Assembly: GCA_002726865.1 (NCBI GenBank)
Contig: PBSW01000019.1
Location: 79,816-143,815 of the forward strand
Direction: 5' to 3'
Source: Candidatus Bathyarchaeota archaeon
Lineage (GTDB): Archaea; Thermoproteota; Bathyarchaeia; TCS64
Length of the DNA stretch: 64,000 nucleotides
A model generated the notes under the pieces. The model was given only the letters and a program-made list of their open reading frames with translations, had not been told where the DNA came from and did not search any database. The position numbers were made by a program, and so were the translations under genes. This document shows positions 43,638 to 53,658 of the stretch, piece after piece (the first letter of the stretch is position 1; each line of letters opens with the position of its first letter).

Positions 43638-44738
43638 ATGAAGGTTATGGGCGACAGGCCGAGGACTAGAGAGTTCGGGATACATCTAGGTTTAATGGAA
43701 AGAGGAAAAATGAACGCCATCACAGACGTACATGGGGTCGGCGTGGGTCACTCGACCCTGATCTGCGGGGAGAACGTGAGGACTGGTGTGACGGCCATAG
43801 TTCCACATCAAGGGGACATCCATGGAGAGAAGGTGACAGCTGGAGTCGACCTCTTCAACGCCTTTGGGAAGGTAACGGGGCTCCCTCAGGTCATGCTCGA
43901 GGGAGTCATTGAAGTCCCTATCCTCCTCACCGAGACCATGAACACTTGGAGGGTAGCTGACGCAATGCTAGATTATCAGAAGGAAAGATACGGGAATGCC
44001 CCCCGGACGCTGAACGTAGTGGTGGGGGAGACCAACGGGGGCTACCTCACAAACAACCACGGAAGACATATTGGCAGGAAACAGGTTTTTGAAGCCATCG
44101 ATACTGCCCGGAGTGGAGTGGGTACGGGTCCCGTCCCAGAAGGAAACGTTGGCGGGGGCACCCCAATGACCGGATACGGTTTTAAAGGAGGCATCGGCAC
44201 AGCATCCAGAATATACCATAACTTCACCGTAGGGGCCCTCGTCCAGCTCAACTGCGGCAGGAAAGAGGACCTTATGATAGACGGCGTCCCTGTGGGTAGG
44301 GAGGTGGAGCTACCAGAGCCCCCCAACGCCTCCACAGGGAACTCAATTATGATGGTGGTTGCTACTGACCTCGCCCTTGACTCCCGCCAGCTCCAGAATG
44401 CAGCTAAGAGGGCTATGTTAGGACTATCCAAAACAGGTACCTTTGGAGCCAACACAAGCGGTGACTTCACAATCGCCTTTAGCACCGGAATGAAGCCCAT
44501 AGCTGAACTAATCAAGTTGGATCCCGAGCTCTGGCGTCCTCGGCTAGGGGAGAGATTCATGAACCCAGTGTATAGGGCTACGGGAGAGGCTATCCAAGAG
44601 GCCGTTCTTAATGCATTGTTCAAAGCTGAAACCATGATCGGTATGAATGGGAATACGAGACACGCCTTACCCCTAGACCAGGTTTCAGATATCTTTAGTA
44701 GCTACGGGCGTCATCTGAAACCGATTAAAGGCTCCTGA
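43638..44738 (+). CDS. P1-family aminopeptidase (DmpA-like, peptidase family S58)
   Basis: A 366-residue protein: MNAITDVHGVGVGHSTL at the N-terminus, VGETNGGYLTNNHGRHI, VGGGTPMTGYGFKGGIGTAS, and the self-processing site around ASTGNSIMMVVATD (serine near residue 236), where the precursor cuts itself into alpha and beta chains and exposes the nucleophile. DmpA-type enzymes release D- or L-amino acids, or beta-amino acids, from the N-terminus of short peptides. The genes around it suggest peptide catabolism. Confidence 0.85.
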   Translation: MKVMGDRPRTREFGIHLGLMERGKMNAITDVHGVGVGHSTLICGENVRTGVTAIVPHQGDIHGEKVTAGVDLFNAFGKVTGLPQVMLEGVIEVPILLTETMNTWRVADAMLDYQKERYGNAPRTLNVVVGETNGGYLTNNHGRHIGRKQVFEAIDTARSGVGTGPVPEGNVGGGTPMTGYGFKGGIGTASRIYHNFTVGALVQLNCGRKEDLMIDGVPVGREVELPEPPNASTGNSIMMVVATDLALDSRQLQNAAKRAMLGLSKTGTFGANTSGDFTIAFSTGMKPIAELIKLDPELWRPRLGERFMNPVYRATGEAIQEAVLNALFKAETMIGMNGNTRHALPLDQVSDIFSSYGRHLKPIKGS

Positions 44739-44744
44739 TGGTCC

Positions 44745-46037
44745 TTAACTCATCCCGTCCTTGAAGAACTCCTCAGATGCCCCTAGATAAGCCTCGACAT
44801 CCTCGCTGGTGTGGGGCTCCCCGATGAAAGAGTGGGGCAGGCTGGGACTCACATAGGTTATGCTCTTCGCAAGCAAGTGGGACCAGTAGCCCTTCGCGAT
44901 CTCTGTGTCGTTCCTTGCCATCTCCCTAGCGTTCCTCGGCTTCAACTTTTGGAAATGAACTGCAAAGGCAGAACCCACCCCGGTAATAACTGCGTCGATC
45001 CTGCTCCGGCTAATAATGTCCTCGAGACCCCGGACGACCTTACCACCGAGGTTATCAATCTTCCCATGGACCTTACCCCCCTTTAAGATGTTGAGGATCG
45101 TTATCCCGGCAACCATGCTGACGGGGTTGCCGGTGAAGGTACCCCCGTGGAAGGGTCTTTTTTTGGAATCCGGGTACTTTCGGTGGTTCAGGCGCTCAAA
45201 GATCTCCCTGCGCCCGCAGAATGCCCCGATAGGGAAGCCCCCGCCCATGATCTTTCCAAGGATGGTGACATCCGCGTCGACACAGTAGAGGGGCTGGGCA
45301 CCCCCGGGGGAAAGCCTGAACCCTGTGATCACCTCGTCGAAGATGAGAAGCGTCCCATTCGCGTCGCAGACTTCCCTGAGACCCTCTAGATAGCCTGGCT
45401 CAGGGGTTAGGAAGCCAGCGGCCCCCATCATCGGTTCTATGATGAGGCAGGCTACATCCTCCCCCTTTAGGGCTCTCCTAGCTGCCTCGAGGTCGTTGAA
45501 GGGGACGGCCCGGGTGTCTTCATAGGTCTTAGGGTTGAGGCCTGCCGACTCCGGTGCCCCAAAGTTATGGACCGAAGTGTGGAGGGAATCGTATCCCCCA
45601 TGCCAGCCCCCCTCAATCTTTACCATGCCGTCTCTCCCTGTATAGGCCCTAGCGAGGCGGCTTGCATACATGTTCGCCTCGGTCCCGGAGCTGGTGTACC
45701 GGACCATCTCTGCGCTGGGGATCATATCCACAATGCACTCGGCTAGCTCGACCTCGAGCTCATGAGCATAGCCGAAGTGGGTCCCTTTGATGAGTTGTTC
45801 CGTGACCGCCTTCACCACACTCTTTTGGGCGTGGCCCAGGATTAGAGCTCCGTGACCCATCCAGTAGTCTGTGTAAACGTTACCGTCTACGTCGGTAAGC
45901 TTCGCCCCTTTTGCCTCAGCGATATAGAAGGGATGAGGGGGGAAGTCTCTGATGGCGTAGGAGACCCCCGCCGGGAGGACCTCCGCTGCCCGCGCATACA
46001 AACCCTTGGATCGTTTTGTCTTTTCCTCGTAGCCCAT
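44745..46037 (-). CDS. Class III aminotransferase (glutamate-1-semialdehyde aminomutase-like)
   Basis: 430 residues from ATG 46037 (MGYEEKTKRSKGLYARAAEV). It has RYTSSGTEANMYASRLARAY, LLIFDEVITGFRLSPGG and the PLP lysine in TILGKIMGGGFPIGAFCG. The sequence resembles HemL but no heme genes are near and context favours amino-acid transamination. A longer frame to 46097 is open. It converges with the P1 peptidase gene and is followed upstream by PEP carboxykinase on the same strand. Confidence 0.87.
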   Translation of the reverse strand: MGYEEKTKRSKGLYARAAEVLPAGVSYAIRDFPPHPFYIAEAKGAKLTDVDGNVYTDYWMGHGALILGHAQKSVVKAVTEQLIKGTHFGYAHELEVELAECIVDMIPSAEMVRYTSSGTEANMYASRLARAYTGRDGMVKIEGGWHGGYDSLHTSVHNFGAPESAGLNPKTYEDTRAVPFNDLEAARRALKGEDVACLIIEPMMGAAGFLTPEPGYLEGLREVCDANGTLLIFDEVITGFRLSPGGAQPLYCVDADVTILGKIMGGGFPIGAFCGRREIFERLNHRKYPDSKKRPFHGGTFTGNPVSMVAGITILNILKGGKVHGKIDNLGGKVVRGLEDIISRSRIDAVITGVGSAFAVHFQKLKPRNAREMARNDTEIAKGYWSHLLAKSITYVSPSLPHSFIGEPHTSEDVEAYLGASEEFFKDGMS

Positions 46038-46105
46038 AAAAAAATCGACACCTAACGAATAGGTTACTTTCGCCGTGAGGATATTATGGTTTACCATGGA
46101 AGGGA

Positions 46106-47968
46106 TTATAGAAAGTACTCAGGGGTCAGAGTCGCCTTCCCGGTCTCAGCCTTTAGAACCTCTAGCTCCGCCCATTGCTGGTTGAGGATCTCCCAAAACT
46201 CAGTGGGCATATTTGGCTCGGGCTTGAATATCTCCTCCATTCTAGCGATCTTCTCTAAGTACCTGTCCAACCTAACCGAGAATTGGATATGATAGTCCTC
46301 CAAGGAGTAATCCTTCTGGAGGGTGTCCCTGAACAGATCTTTTAGGTCCCTATACTTTGGGAGGAGGCCGATAGGGGTCTTGATAGTGTCGTAGTCCCCG
46401 TGGACCCGGCCTTCTGCCCAGAGGACCCAGACCTTTTTGTCTGGGATCGCGTTGGTGTATTCACCCTCATGTTTTAGGAAGTAGTTGGTCGCGAAGACCG
46501 TTGGGCAGTTTCTGAGCCTACGTCCGAACTTAATATGGTTGGAGAGATAAGCTCCTAAGGGGATGACGAGGAAATCCATATTTGCCATGGGGTTGGACTT
46601 TCGTACTCCCTTTCGGCCTAAGGTTGCTGAGGTCGTCTCGGACTCAATGATAGCCCCCAAGTAGACCCCGTGCTCCCAGCTCACCGCCTCGCAGACTGGA
46701 ACGTTGGTGTCTGAGTCCCGACCACCGTAAAGCATTGCACGGATCACAACGCCGTCGGGGTCATTGACGTGGGGATCGGCGTTGCCCAGCTCGCTGATCC
46801 GCATGGTGTACCGGGCGTTGCTGTGGGCAAAGGGTATCCCCTTGCCATCCCCGTCGGTCTTCTCCTTCCACCAGTCCCCCGAGTAGTTTACCCCGCTTAC
46901 CGGGGGGTCCCTACCCATGCCCTGCCAGTAGGGGACCCCATCCTCAATGAGAACGTTGCTGAAGATGAGCTCCCTAGGAGTAATTAGGGCCTTGTAGATA
47001 AGAGGGTCATCATCCGGGTGAACGTCCTTGATGATACCGAATATCCCAGATTCGATGTTTACGGCCCTGACGTTTCCCTCCCCATCAGTTCTCAGATATG
47101 CAATGTCATCCCCAACGACGGTCTGCCCGGGGATCATCGCCGTGCTGGTTTTGCCCGAGGCACTGGGGTAGGCTCCGGTGAAGTAGGTAACTCGGTCCTT
47201 GCCGGGGGGGTGGATCCCCATCACGAGCATGTGCTCGGCTAGCCAATTCTCATGGTTGGCCTTATAGACCGCGAGGCGGAGGGCGAGCTTCTTAAGGCCC
47301 AAGCTATTCCCGGCATATTGGTTGTTTACCGAGTAGACCTTGCCATCAAGGAGGTCGATATAGATGCGTCGCTTCTTGATGTCGATGCTACACTTTCTCT
47401 TGTCAAGGGCCCCTGCGCTGTGGATGAATGTAAAGAACTCCCGACTCCCCCCAAGGCGGTTGAACTCATCGTAGCCGCTCCTGTAGAGGAGATCCTCACT
47501 GTGGCTTACGTAGGCTGAATCCGTGATCTGGAGAGCACATAAGTTAAACCGGGATTTGGTCGGCCCCAGACTGAAGAACCGGACCAACATCTCCTTACCT
47601 TTCATGACGCCGTCCAAGAGTCCCCTCATCTCCCGGAGCCCTGACTCCCGTTCCACGGAAACGATGCCTCGGCTCAGGTTCTGGCCCTCTGGGAGAAGTA
47701 CTGCTGTATGAGCCTTGTCCCTGGCCTGGTCGGCGTACCCGTCGAAGTGGATTGTATGGCCGTCCATCTTGAGGGGCTGCTCCTCTCCTAAGTTGAGAGC
47801 CAGGTTCCTGACGTACTCGATCTCCGTGGGGTCATCTGTGATAACGGTGACCCCGGAAGGCTTACACAAATCAATAAACTCCCGTACCTGCCTCAGAACA
47901 TGGGGGTTCCTGAGGGTAACGATCTTCTTGAGGCTGTTGCCTCTGAGAAGTACATCGGATAACGGCAT
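46106..47968 (-). CDS. pckG: Phosphoenolpyruvate carboxykinase (GTP)
   Basis: A 620-residue enzyme interconverting oxaloacetate + GTP and PEP + CO2 + GDP. P-loop/kinase-1a YPSASGKTSTAM, metal-site GDDIAYLRTD, kinase/guanine region RKSNPMANMDFLV, and FGRRLRNCPTVFATNYFL. In most GTP-type enzymes the P-loop has a reactive cysteine (PSACGKT); here it is serine. It links the oxaloacetate from amino-acid breakdown to gluconeogenesis. Start ATG 47968. Confidence 0.93.
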   Translation of the reverse strand: MPLSDVLLRGNSLKKIVTLRNPHVLRQVREFIDLCKPSGVTVITDDPTEIEYVRNLALNLGEEQPLKMDGHTIHFDGYADQARDKAHTAVLLPEGQNLSRGIVSVERESGLREMRGLLDGVMKGKEMLVRFFSLGPTKSRFNLCALQITDSAYVSHSEDLLYRSGYDEFNRLGGSREFFTFIHSAGALDKRKCSIDIKKRRIYIDLLDGKVYSVNNQYAGNSLGLKKLALRLAVYKANHENWLAEHMLVMGIHPPGKDRVTYFTGAYPSASGKTSTAMIPGQTVVGDDIAYLRTDGEGNVRAVNIESGIFGIIKDVHPDDDPLIYKALITPRELIFSNVLIEDGVPYWQGMGRDPPVSGVNYSGDWWKEKTDGDGKGIPFAHSNARYTMRISELGNADPHVNDPDGVVIRAMLYGGRDSDTNVPVCEAVSWEHGVYLGAIIESETTSATLGRKGVRKSNPMANMDFLVIPLGAYLSNHIKFGRRLRNCPTVFATNYFLKHEGEYTNAIPDKKVWVLWAEGRVHGDYDTIKTPIGLLPKYRDLKDLFRDTLQKDYSLEDYHIQFSVRLDRYLEKIARMEEIFKPEPNMPTEFWEILNQQWAELEVLKAETGKATLTPEYFL

Positions 47969-48337
47969 GGTTTTGTCTTAGGAACTAAAATTAGCAAATT
48001 ATATAGCCCTTATGATTTCTGGAAAGCTTTTTTTATCCTGTTTCTGCCGAAAACCTCATGAAATAGCTCTCACGGGCTCGGCAGAAGCTATTGTCCGGGT
48101 CATTCCACTAGGGAAACGATATTGCTGTAGTTTCACACTTTCTCAGGTATGAAGAGCTGATGGATCATGCCGTCAGCGCGCGCATCAAGCCCAGTCATTA
48201 TGAAAAATTGTTTAGGTCAATCCCAATTTGACGTTCCTAGAAAAGCGATCTAAGGAAAGTTCCAGTTTCACTCTCCTCTCCCTAGTTTTCAAATGTCGGT
48301 CATGCTTATCAATCGCTAAAACCTGAATCGATTGCCA
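47969..48337. other. Intergenic region upstream of pckG
   Basis: No recognised gene. The minus-strand TATA of pckG is probably within about 47990-48010 (aattatatagccc on the plus strand). A gcgcgcgc run lies at 48176-48183. The right part is followed by a small plus-strand frame. Confidence 0.4.
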
Positions 48338-48535
48338 ATGAAACTAATAACCGAATTTGTCCCCAGAATCCACGTCGTTGAGCTCGCGGACTGGGGATTC
48401 CATTACTATCTGGGAGCCTTTTACTCCTTCGAGGAGGTTCCACCGAGATACACTTGGAGGAAGGTGGACTTTAGGGTCAACGACACGGTTGTCTATGTAG
48501 ACCTACAAAGGTCAAGTGTCAATACAAACGCGTAA
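48338..48535 (+). CDS. Small hypothetical protein
   Basis: About 65 residues, MKLITEFVPRIHVVELADWG then HYYLGAFYSFEEVPPRYTWR and KVDFRVNDTVVYVDLQRSS. The composition is protein-like (aromatic-rich, globular), with no low-complexity sequence, but no family is recognised and no strong ribosome-binding site is seen. Might be a real small gene or the remnant of one. Confidence 0.35.
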   Translation: MKLITEFVPRIHVVELADWGFHYYLGAFYSFEEVPPRYTWRKVDFRVNDTVVYVDLQRSSVNTNA

Positions 48536-48722
48536 AATATTCTAGACTTTTAATGTGGGAGAAAAAACCCAACTATAAATGCCATCCGTTTTAACAAAAC
48601 AACAAAGCTTAGTGGATTTTTTTTAGCTAGACATAGAACTTTATTTATTACTACAAAAATTGTCCTCATGCACACGCGATTATTTTATGAAGCTAAAGAC
48701 ACTAACTACGCCATGAGTCTCA

Positions 48723-50021
48723 TTGAGCCTTGACTGCATTGTTCTAGACCCTGATGAGATACCTAGTAAGTGGTATAACATCATTCCGGACCTACCCTAC
48801 CAGCTTCCACCCTATAAGATCATTAACAGTGGAAAAGAGGTGAGATATCTTCCCAGTATATTCACGGATGCTTCGTCAAAAGTAGAGTTCTCGGGCAGGC
48901 GTTGGGTGGATATCCCGAGGGAAGTTTTAGAGGCATACATTAAATCGGGGAGGCCCATGCCTTTGAGAAGGGCCCGAAGGCTAGAAGATTCCTTGAAGAC
49001 GCCTGCGAAAATATACTATAAATGCGAGGAGATGCATCCGGTCGGGACCTTTAAAACAAATACAGCACTGCCTCAGGCTTATTGGGCTATGAAGGAGGGC
49101 TACAGAAGAACTGTCTTCGTCGGTTCATCGAACACGAGGACGAAAATGGCCCACGCATATTCGGCGATGTATTTCGGGCTCATACCGACGGTGTTTATTT
49201 CAAGAATGGATGCAAAAAGGAGCCCCGAGCACCCGAAATTCCTAAAGGAAATGTTAAGTGCTGACATTATTTACTCCCCAAGTGAGACCACAGAGGTCGG
49301 GCGAAAAGCGCTTAGATGCGACCATAATCAACGCGAGTCAAATGTCGTTAGGGCCGAAGTGGAAGAGGCTGCAAGAAAAGATGATGCAGTCGCGGTAGTC
49401 TCAAGCTTTCTAAATCACGCCCTATTGACCCAAACGATCATGGGTCTAGAGGCAGAAAAACAGCTGACAACTATCGAAGAGAAACCGGATATAATAATAG
49501 CGCCAGTAGGCGGGGGTAGCAACTTTTACGGTTTAGTAGCGCCATTCGTTCATAAAAAGCTGAAAAAAGAAAGCCAAGTCAAGCTCTTAGCTGTTGAATC
49601 CGAGACATCGGCTAAACTGACCCAAGGAATCTATAGTTATATCCGCTTACAAGGCCCGATTTCAAGCTACCTCGGGAAAACATACGAATTCGAGATTGAG
49701 AACCCAAGACCGGAGGTCATGGGTATCGGTATACAGACATCAAATACAGCCCCCTTACTTGGATACCTTAACAATATCGGCATTATTGACACGGTCGCCT
49801 ATCCTAAAGATGAAAAAGTAATCTTTGAAGCAGCAAAAACATTCCTAAAGACAGAGGGCCGCCTCATAGCCCCAGAATCAGCCTACGCAGTTAAAGCTGC
49901 TATCGACGAGGCGAGACTCGCGAAAAAAGAACAAAATGAGAAGGTCATCCTCCTCTCTGTAAGCGCTACAACTTTTATGGATTTTGGGGAAAAGAAAAGG
50001 TATATGAAATTTATGGCTTGA
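48723..50021 (+). CDS. Divergent TrpB2-like PLP enzyme (fold type II)
   Basis: A 432-residue relative of TrpB2 (tryptophan synthase beta-like): GRPMPLRRARRLEDSL, PLP lysine in HPVGTFKTNTALPQAYWA, phosphate loop PVGGGSNFYG, and an ending like the family. The conserved stretch that normally reads E-T-G-A-G-Q-W-G, holding the catalytic glutamate, is replaced by VFVGSSNTRTKMAHAYS. It is therefore unlikely to make tryptophan and may have a different substrate. It starts at TTG 48723; no other trp gene is near. The gene is AT-richer than its neighbours. Confidence 0.75.
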   Translation: MSLDCIVLDPDEIPSKWYNIIPDLPYQLPPYKIINSGKEVRYLPSIFTDASSKVEFSGRRWVDIPREVLEAYIKSGRPMPLRRARRLEDSLKTPAKIYYKCEEMHPVGTFKTNTALPQAYWAMKEGYRRTVFVGSSNTRTKMAHAYSAMYFGLIPTVFISRMDAKRSPEHPKFLKEMLSADIIYSPSETTEVGRKALRCDHNQRESNVVRAEVEEAARKDDAVAVVSSFLNHALLTQTIMGLEAEKQLTTIEEKPDIIIAPVGGGSNFYGLVAPFVHKKLKKESQVKLLAVESETSAKLTQGIYSYIRLQGPISSYLGKTYEFEIENPRPEVMGIGIQTSNTAPLLGYLNNIGIIDTVAYPKDEKVIFEAAKTFLKTEGRLIAPESAYAVKAAIDEARLAKKEQNEKVILLSVSATTFMDFGEKKRYMKFMA

Positions 50022-50556
50022 TAATAATAAGGCAAACCTTTCTTCAGATTCCCTAAGAGACTCGAAAAGGATTTCTATAGTATATTGACCTGTTTCGTGC
50101 GCGTGGAACGGAAAAAAAAACTCTTACACATTTCAATCATCCTCTGATCTAGGCGGGAAGGGAATGCTGGGACGAGGTTGGAAAAGAGAGTCTTCGTTAT
50201 CCTCTCTTGCCACGTCCTAGAAGTTATCGTAATACGCGCTCTATATCATAGTCACAGATATCATATCCTTGGCATATTAGTCAATTCGGTCAATCTAGGG
50301 GTGTAACGAATGGGGAAATGGAAAACAAAGGAGGACGCAGTCTCGATGTTCGTGGTGAGGATGGTTAGCCTCATCCTAGACCTCTCCTTTAACTCATCCT
50401 ATCAATGGTTTACCTTGGTCCAGCGGAGGGCACCATCAGTTGCAGCCGCCTTCATATACACAGGAGCTAAGACCCTATCTCCCAAGGGTTCAGATAACAT
50501 TACGGAACTTTGTCTATGAGCGTTAAAGTTCTTTCTGGTCTTGGAGGTTCCCTAAG
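50022..50556. other. Intergenic region between the TrpB-like gene and tmk
   Basis: No convincing gene. A 69-codon open frame (50310-50519) exists but lacks conserved features. A GGAGG at 50543-50547 is the ribosome-binding site of tmk. A cgtgcgcgtgg stretch lies near 50100. Confidence 0.35.
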
Positions 50557-51129
50557 CTGGTATTCTTGGTCGTAGAGGGCCTAGATGCCTCAGGGAAGAC
50601 AACCCAGGCGCAGAGACTCAGGGACCATTTGGAGGCGAGAGGATGCGCTGTCTACGCTCGTTTCCACCCTGAAAGTGACAACTGGGCGGGGATCAGGGCG
50701 AGGCGCTTCCTTTTAGCGGATGGGTGGAGTGCCCACTTTGCTGCTGCGATGTTCTACATAGCTGACGTCCTCAGGAGTGTTATCATAACCCCGTGGCGGG
50801 CCTATGACTATGTCATCTATGTCCGATACCTTATGGGAACGATATATTTGCCTCCGCCCATAGGGGTCTTTGCCTACCGATTCTTCACCACCATCCTCCC
50901 CAGGTCGAAACACGTCTTCTACTTAGATATTAAACCCGAGGAAGCCTATTCTCGTATCGTTCGAGGTCGAAGCCAAATAGAAATGTTCGAATCTAAAGAA
51001 CAGCTCGAGAAAATTGGGTCCCGTGCCTTTGCCTTGGCTAGTTCTAGCCGATGGATCATCATTAACGGGGCGGGAACTGAGGAAGATGTCTGGGAACGGA
51101 TCTTGGCTAAACTAAAGTCTAATCTTTGA
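50557..51129 (+). CDS. tmk: Thymidylate kinase-like protein, probable CTG start
   Basis: 190 residues from CTG 50557 (LVFLVVEGLDASGKTTQAQR). It has the P-loop EGLDASGKTTQ and a nucleoside-monophosphate-kinase fold; the usual DR-Y/H motif reads YVRYLMGT, so it is divergent. It would phosphorylate dTMP for DNA synthesis. GGAGG at 50543-50547 is nine bases before the CTG; the first canonical start in frame, TTG 50566, is 18 bases from it and would trim the first beta strand. Family otherwise clear. Confidence 0.78.
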   Translation: MVFLVVEGLDASGKTTQAQRLRDHLEARGCAVYARFHPESDNWAGIRARRFLLADGWSAHFAAAMFYIADVLRSVIITPWRAYDYVIYVRYLMGTIYLPPPIGVFAYRFFTTILPRSKHVFYLDIKPEEAYSRIVRGRSQIEMFESKEQLEKIGSRAFALASSSRWIIINGAGTEEDVWERILAKLKSNL

Positions 51130-51263
51130 GATCGTTTTCGCACCCAGCGGATCAATCCATCGCACGCATATTGTTTGCAGTAATGATGGATCCCATAGAT
51201 CTGGGACCATGTATTATTTCAAGAGATATTTAATAATCTCCATGAAACAACTCCTAGATTGTT

Positions 51264-53333
51264 ATGGCACGAGACCCCATTTGTGGGATGCATGTTGATG
51301 AGACATTAGCCGCATTCACCGCGGAGGTGGAAGGGAAGGCCTATTACTTCTGCAGTGATGCCTGCATGCTCACTTTTGTCCAACCTGAAGAGGAACGCGT
51401 ATTGCTGAAACGCATGGTTGTTTTCAGTCTCGGCTTCGGGCTTCTGACGATGGCGATCATGTTCTACCAGGGCCCGCTTCCTTGGTTATCCAAGCGGATG
51501 TGGGCTTTCCTCCTTGCTACCTCGGTTCAGTTTATCCCGGGCTGGAGATATTACAGGGGAGCCTGGAGGGCTATCAAAGCTCGGACCATGAACATGGACA
51601 CTCTTATAGTCGTGGGGACCTCAACCGCCTGGGTATATAGTACCATTGTTGTCTTCTTCCCTCAAATAGCCCCCAGCAACGAGGTCTACTTCGATACCGC
51701 AGCTTTGATAATCGCCTTGATCTTGGTGGGTAAACTCCTCGAAGAGATCGCAAGGGGGAGGGCCTCTGAGGCCATTCGCAGACTCTTAGATCTCCAACCA
51801 CCTGTGGCACGGATCCTCAAAGAAGATGGGACGGAAGAGGAGTTGCCAGTGGAGGAGGTGATGCCCTTCGACGTAGTCATTGTGAGACCAGGAGAGAAGA
51901 TTCCTCTAGACGGAGAGATCCTTGAGGGGAACTCCTCAGTGGACGAGAGCATGGTCACCGGAGAGAGCATCCCCGTGGTCAAGTCTGCAGGGGACGGGGT
52001 AATTGGGGGAACGGTAAACAAAGAGGGAGCCCTCAAGGTGGAAGTCACTAAGATCGGCATGAATACCACCATGCAACAGATAGCCCAGATGGTCGAGGAA
52101 GCTCAGCTCAGCAGGGCTCCTATCCCGAGGGTCGCCGACATAGTCGCTGGATACTTCGTGCCCATAGTCATCACCGTCGGCATCATCACTTTCGCCGGAT
52201 GGTACTACGTTATGGGATCAACATTCGGGTTTGCCCTTAGGGCGTTCATATCTGTGGTGATAGTGGCATGTCCCTGCGCAATAGGCATCGCGACTCCTAC
52301 AGCAATCCTTGTAGGGGCAGCCAAGGGGGCAGAGAATGGGATCCTCATAAAAGGAGGAGAATACTTGGAAAAGACCCGGGAGCTCCAGGCCATCGCTTTT
52401 GATAAGACGGGGACCCTCACAAAGGGGGAGATCACCGTCACGGATGTTATCTCTGAAAATGAGGGACTCATTAGGCTAGTAGCCTCCTTAGAACGACGCT
52501 CGGAGCATCCCATTGGGGAGGCAATTATGAAATATGCTAAAGAGAAGAGATTGAACCTCCTAGAGCCAAAAAATGTAGAGGCCCTAGCTGGGAAAGGGAT
52601 TAAGGGAACTGTCGATGGCCAGGAGATGATAGTAGGCACACAAAGACTCATGGATGAGATCGGGGCCAAGATCTCTGAAGACCTCAACGCCAAGGCTGAC
52701 CAGCTATACGGGGAAGGAAAGACCATCATCTTCATCTCCTCAGGTGGGAAGGTCAATGGCCTAATCGGGGTAGCCGATGAGATCAAGGAAAATGCCGCCG
52801 AGGTGGTGGCCAAGCTGAAGAGCATGGACCTACAGGTAGTTATGATAACGGGAGACAACAAACGCACAGCCGAGACCATCGCAGGGAAGGTAGGGATAGA
52901 CCACTACCTCGCTGAGGTCCTTCCACAGGACAAGGTCCAGGTTATCAAGGGTCTCCAAGAGGAGGGGTTGATCGTCGCGATGGTGGGGGATGGCATCAAC
53001 GATGCTCCAGCTCTGGCCCAGTCAGAGGTGGGTATCGCCTTAGGGAGCGGGACAGATGTGGCGAGGGAAACGGGAGGGATCATTCTGATCAGGAATAATC
53101 TAATAGATGTCGTAATAGCCATACAGCTGAGCAAGGCAACCTACTCCAAGATCAAGCAGAATCTGTTTTGGGCCTTCGGATATAACATGATGCTTATCCC
53201 CATTGCGGCTGGATGTTTCATCCGTTGGGGGCTGAAGATGCACCCCCTCTTCGCCGCCGGGGCGATGGCATTTAGTAGCATTAGCGTAGTCTTTAACAGC
53301 CTCCTCCTGAGGGGGTTTAAACCGAAGCTATAG
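51264..53333 (+). CDS. copA: Heavy-metal P1B-type ATPase with N-terminal YHS domain (copper exporter)
   Basis: A 689-residue membrane pump. The N-terminal YHS domain ([22 protein letters not shown]) replaces the usual CxxC metal-binding domain. Then come eight predicted helices, actuator motif DESMVTGES, metal-site CPC in [14 protein letters not shown] (near 335), phosphorylated aspartate in [10 protein letters not shown] (near 378), and [16 protein letters not shown]-type ATPases export Cu(+) or Ag(+). No regulator or chaperone is adjacent. Confidence 0.92.
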   Translation: MARDPICGMHVDETLAAFTAEVEGKAYYFCSDACMLTFVQPEEERVLLKRMVVFSLGFGLLTMAIMFYQGPLPWLSKRMWAFLLATSVQFIPGWRYYRGAWRAIKARTMNMDTLIVVGTSTAWVYSTIVVFFPQIAPSNEVYFDTAALIIALILVGKLLEEIARGRASEAIRRLLDLQPPVARILKEDGTEEELPVEEVMPFDVVIVRPGEKIPLDGEILEGNSSVDESMVTGESIPVVKSAGDGVIGGTVNKEGALKVEVTKIGMNTTMQQIAQMVEEAQLSRAPIPRVADIVAGYFVPIVITVGIITFAGWYYVMGSTFGFALRAFISVVIVACPCAIGIATPTAILVGAAKGAENGILIKGGEYLEKTRELQAIAFDKTGTLTKGEITVTDVISENEGLIRLVASLERRSEHPIGEAIMKYAKEKRLNLLEPKNVEALAGKGIKGTVDGQEMIVGTQRLMDEIGAKISEDLNAKADQLYGEGKTIIFISSGGKVNGLIGVADEIKENAAEVVAKLKSMDLQVVMITGDNKRTAETIAGKVGIDHYLAEVLPQDKVQVIKGLQEEGLIVAMVGDGINDAPALAQSEVGIALGSGTDVARETGGIILIRNNLIDVVIAIQLSKATYSKIKQNLFWAFGYNMMLIPIAAGCFIRWGLKMHPLFAAGAMAFSSISVVFNSLLLRGFKPKL

Positions 53334-53658
53334 CCGTTAGCCAAATCCCTCAATGTGAAGACTATTCCACTCTTTAGAGGGGATTCCTCACGCGCGTGAA
53401 AAAGTCCAGACTACAATATCGCTATTGCCCTTGAGAACCGCGTTAACATAATACAACTCACAAGCCCGACTCCGAAAATAATAGATATCTTCTAACCATC
53501 AAGTTGTCGATGATCTTCTCCCAGACGAGGGATATACCTTTATGGGCGCGAGATGGATAGGGATATCACCGAAAAAAATCCGGGAATCAGATGAATGGAC
53601 CAGAAATTATTATAGATAACGGTGAACATCTCAATCGAAGTTAGAAAAGAGGACCCCC
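53334..53658. other. Intergenic region downstream of copA
   Basis: No gene is seen. It contains the perfect 12-bp palindrome tcacgcgcgtga (53388-53399), which could act as a terminator hairpin or a protein site, and AT-rich sequence around 53600-53630 that may hold the topoisomerase promoter. Confidence 0.4.

Noticed and set aside
50310..50519. 69-codon plus-strand ORF upstream of tmk
   Set aside because: No ribosome-binding site, no recognised motif, and composition unlike the neighbouring genes.
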